Assembly: GCA_021823905.1 (NCBI GenBank)
Contig: JAKALX010000196.1
Span: 1-6,860, forward strand
Source of the DNA: Chloroflexota bacterium
GTDB lineage: Bacteria > Chloroflexota > Dehalococcoidia > Tepidiformales > Tepidiformaceae
Length of the DNA: 6,860 nucleotides
Reading direction: 5' to 3'
Shown in pieces: positions 6,790 to 6,860 of the stretch. The position numbers were made by a program, and so were the translations under genes. The notes under the pieces were generated by a model. The model ran no database searches. It saw nothing but the letters and a program-made list of their open reading frames with translations, and had not been told where the DNA came from. How positions within the stretch are numbered: the first letter of the stretch is position 1; every line of letters begins with the position of its first letter.

Positions 6790-6860
6790 ATGAAGCTCGC
6801 CTTCGTCGGGGGTACGGGCCCCGAAGGTCTCGGACTTGCCATACGGCTCGCGCGTGCAGG
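6790..6860 (+). CDS. npdG: Start of an NADPH-dependent F420 reductase (NpdG/Fno-like), truncated by the window
   Basis: Only 23 codons are visible. They encode a beta strand followed by the dinucleotide-binding loop GGTGPEGLG (7-15) and the helix LAIRLARAG, which I recognise as the N-terminus of F420H2:NADP+ oxidoreductases. These enzymes exchange hydride between NADP(H) and coenzyme F420 in the cytoplasm. The GGTG form of the loop, followed by GLGLAxRLA, is characteristic, although other Rossmann proteins of the same superfamily cannot be fully excluded from so short a piece. AAGGA lies 7 bases before the ATG. The gene is divergent from ftsH and continues beyond the right edge. Confidence 0.75.
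   Translation, partial: MKLAFVGGTGPEGLGLAIRLARA

Overview
This is a high-GC bacterial chromosomal window. It combines a conserved translation and proteolysis core with a more variable left half. Divergent from ftsH, the right edge carries the start of an NpdG-type F420:NADP oxidoreductase gene. Together with the ribosomal gene order and the protein style, this suggests a Chloroflexota-like organism (Dehalococcoidia or a relative). That assignment is inference from remembered family resemblance, not a computed phylogeny.

Left region (1-1221). The 3' end of an unrecognised, probably exported, Thr/Ser-rich protein occupies 1-777 on the + strand. About 440 bases without a convincing gene follow. 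They contain possible decayed coding remnants on the minus strand and a dense cluster of six AGTAGT/ACTACT motifs that can pair in several alternative ways (1023-1135).

Middle region (1222-2572). A short DNA-3-methyladenine glycosylase I (TAG)-like protein is encoded on the minus strand (1222-1677). It lacks the family's zinc ligands and its key glutamate. Divergent from it is a HAD-superfamily hydrolase (1841-2572, +), whose promoter layout suggests a leaderless mRNA. The HAD gene converges on the next gene with a four-base overlap of the two stop codons.

Right region (2569-6860). Read along the minus strand, the order is ftsH (membrane AAA+ protease), rplU (L21), rpmA (L27), rpmE (L31) and a DUF1385/YqhQ-like membrane protein. 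An ftsH terminator hairpin is followed at once by a strong sigma70-type promoter that drives rplU-rpmA-rpmE. A second hairpin with a T-rich tail lies between rpmE and DUF1385 and may make expression of the latter partial or independent. ftsH uses a TTG start and has an extended -10 promoter, with a perfect 10-bp palindrome at the expected transcription start. npdG is transcribed divergently from its own extended -10 promoter.

I found no CRISPR array, insertion sequence, tRNA or rRNA. Most of the right half is ordinary core genome. The points worth a second look are the AGTAGT cluster, the non-canonical TAG homologue and the compact regulatory junctions.
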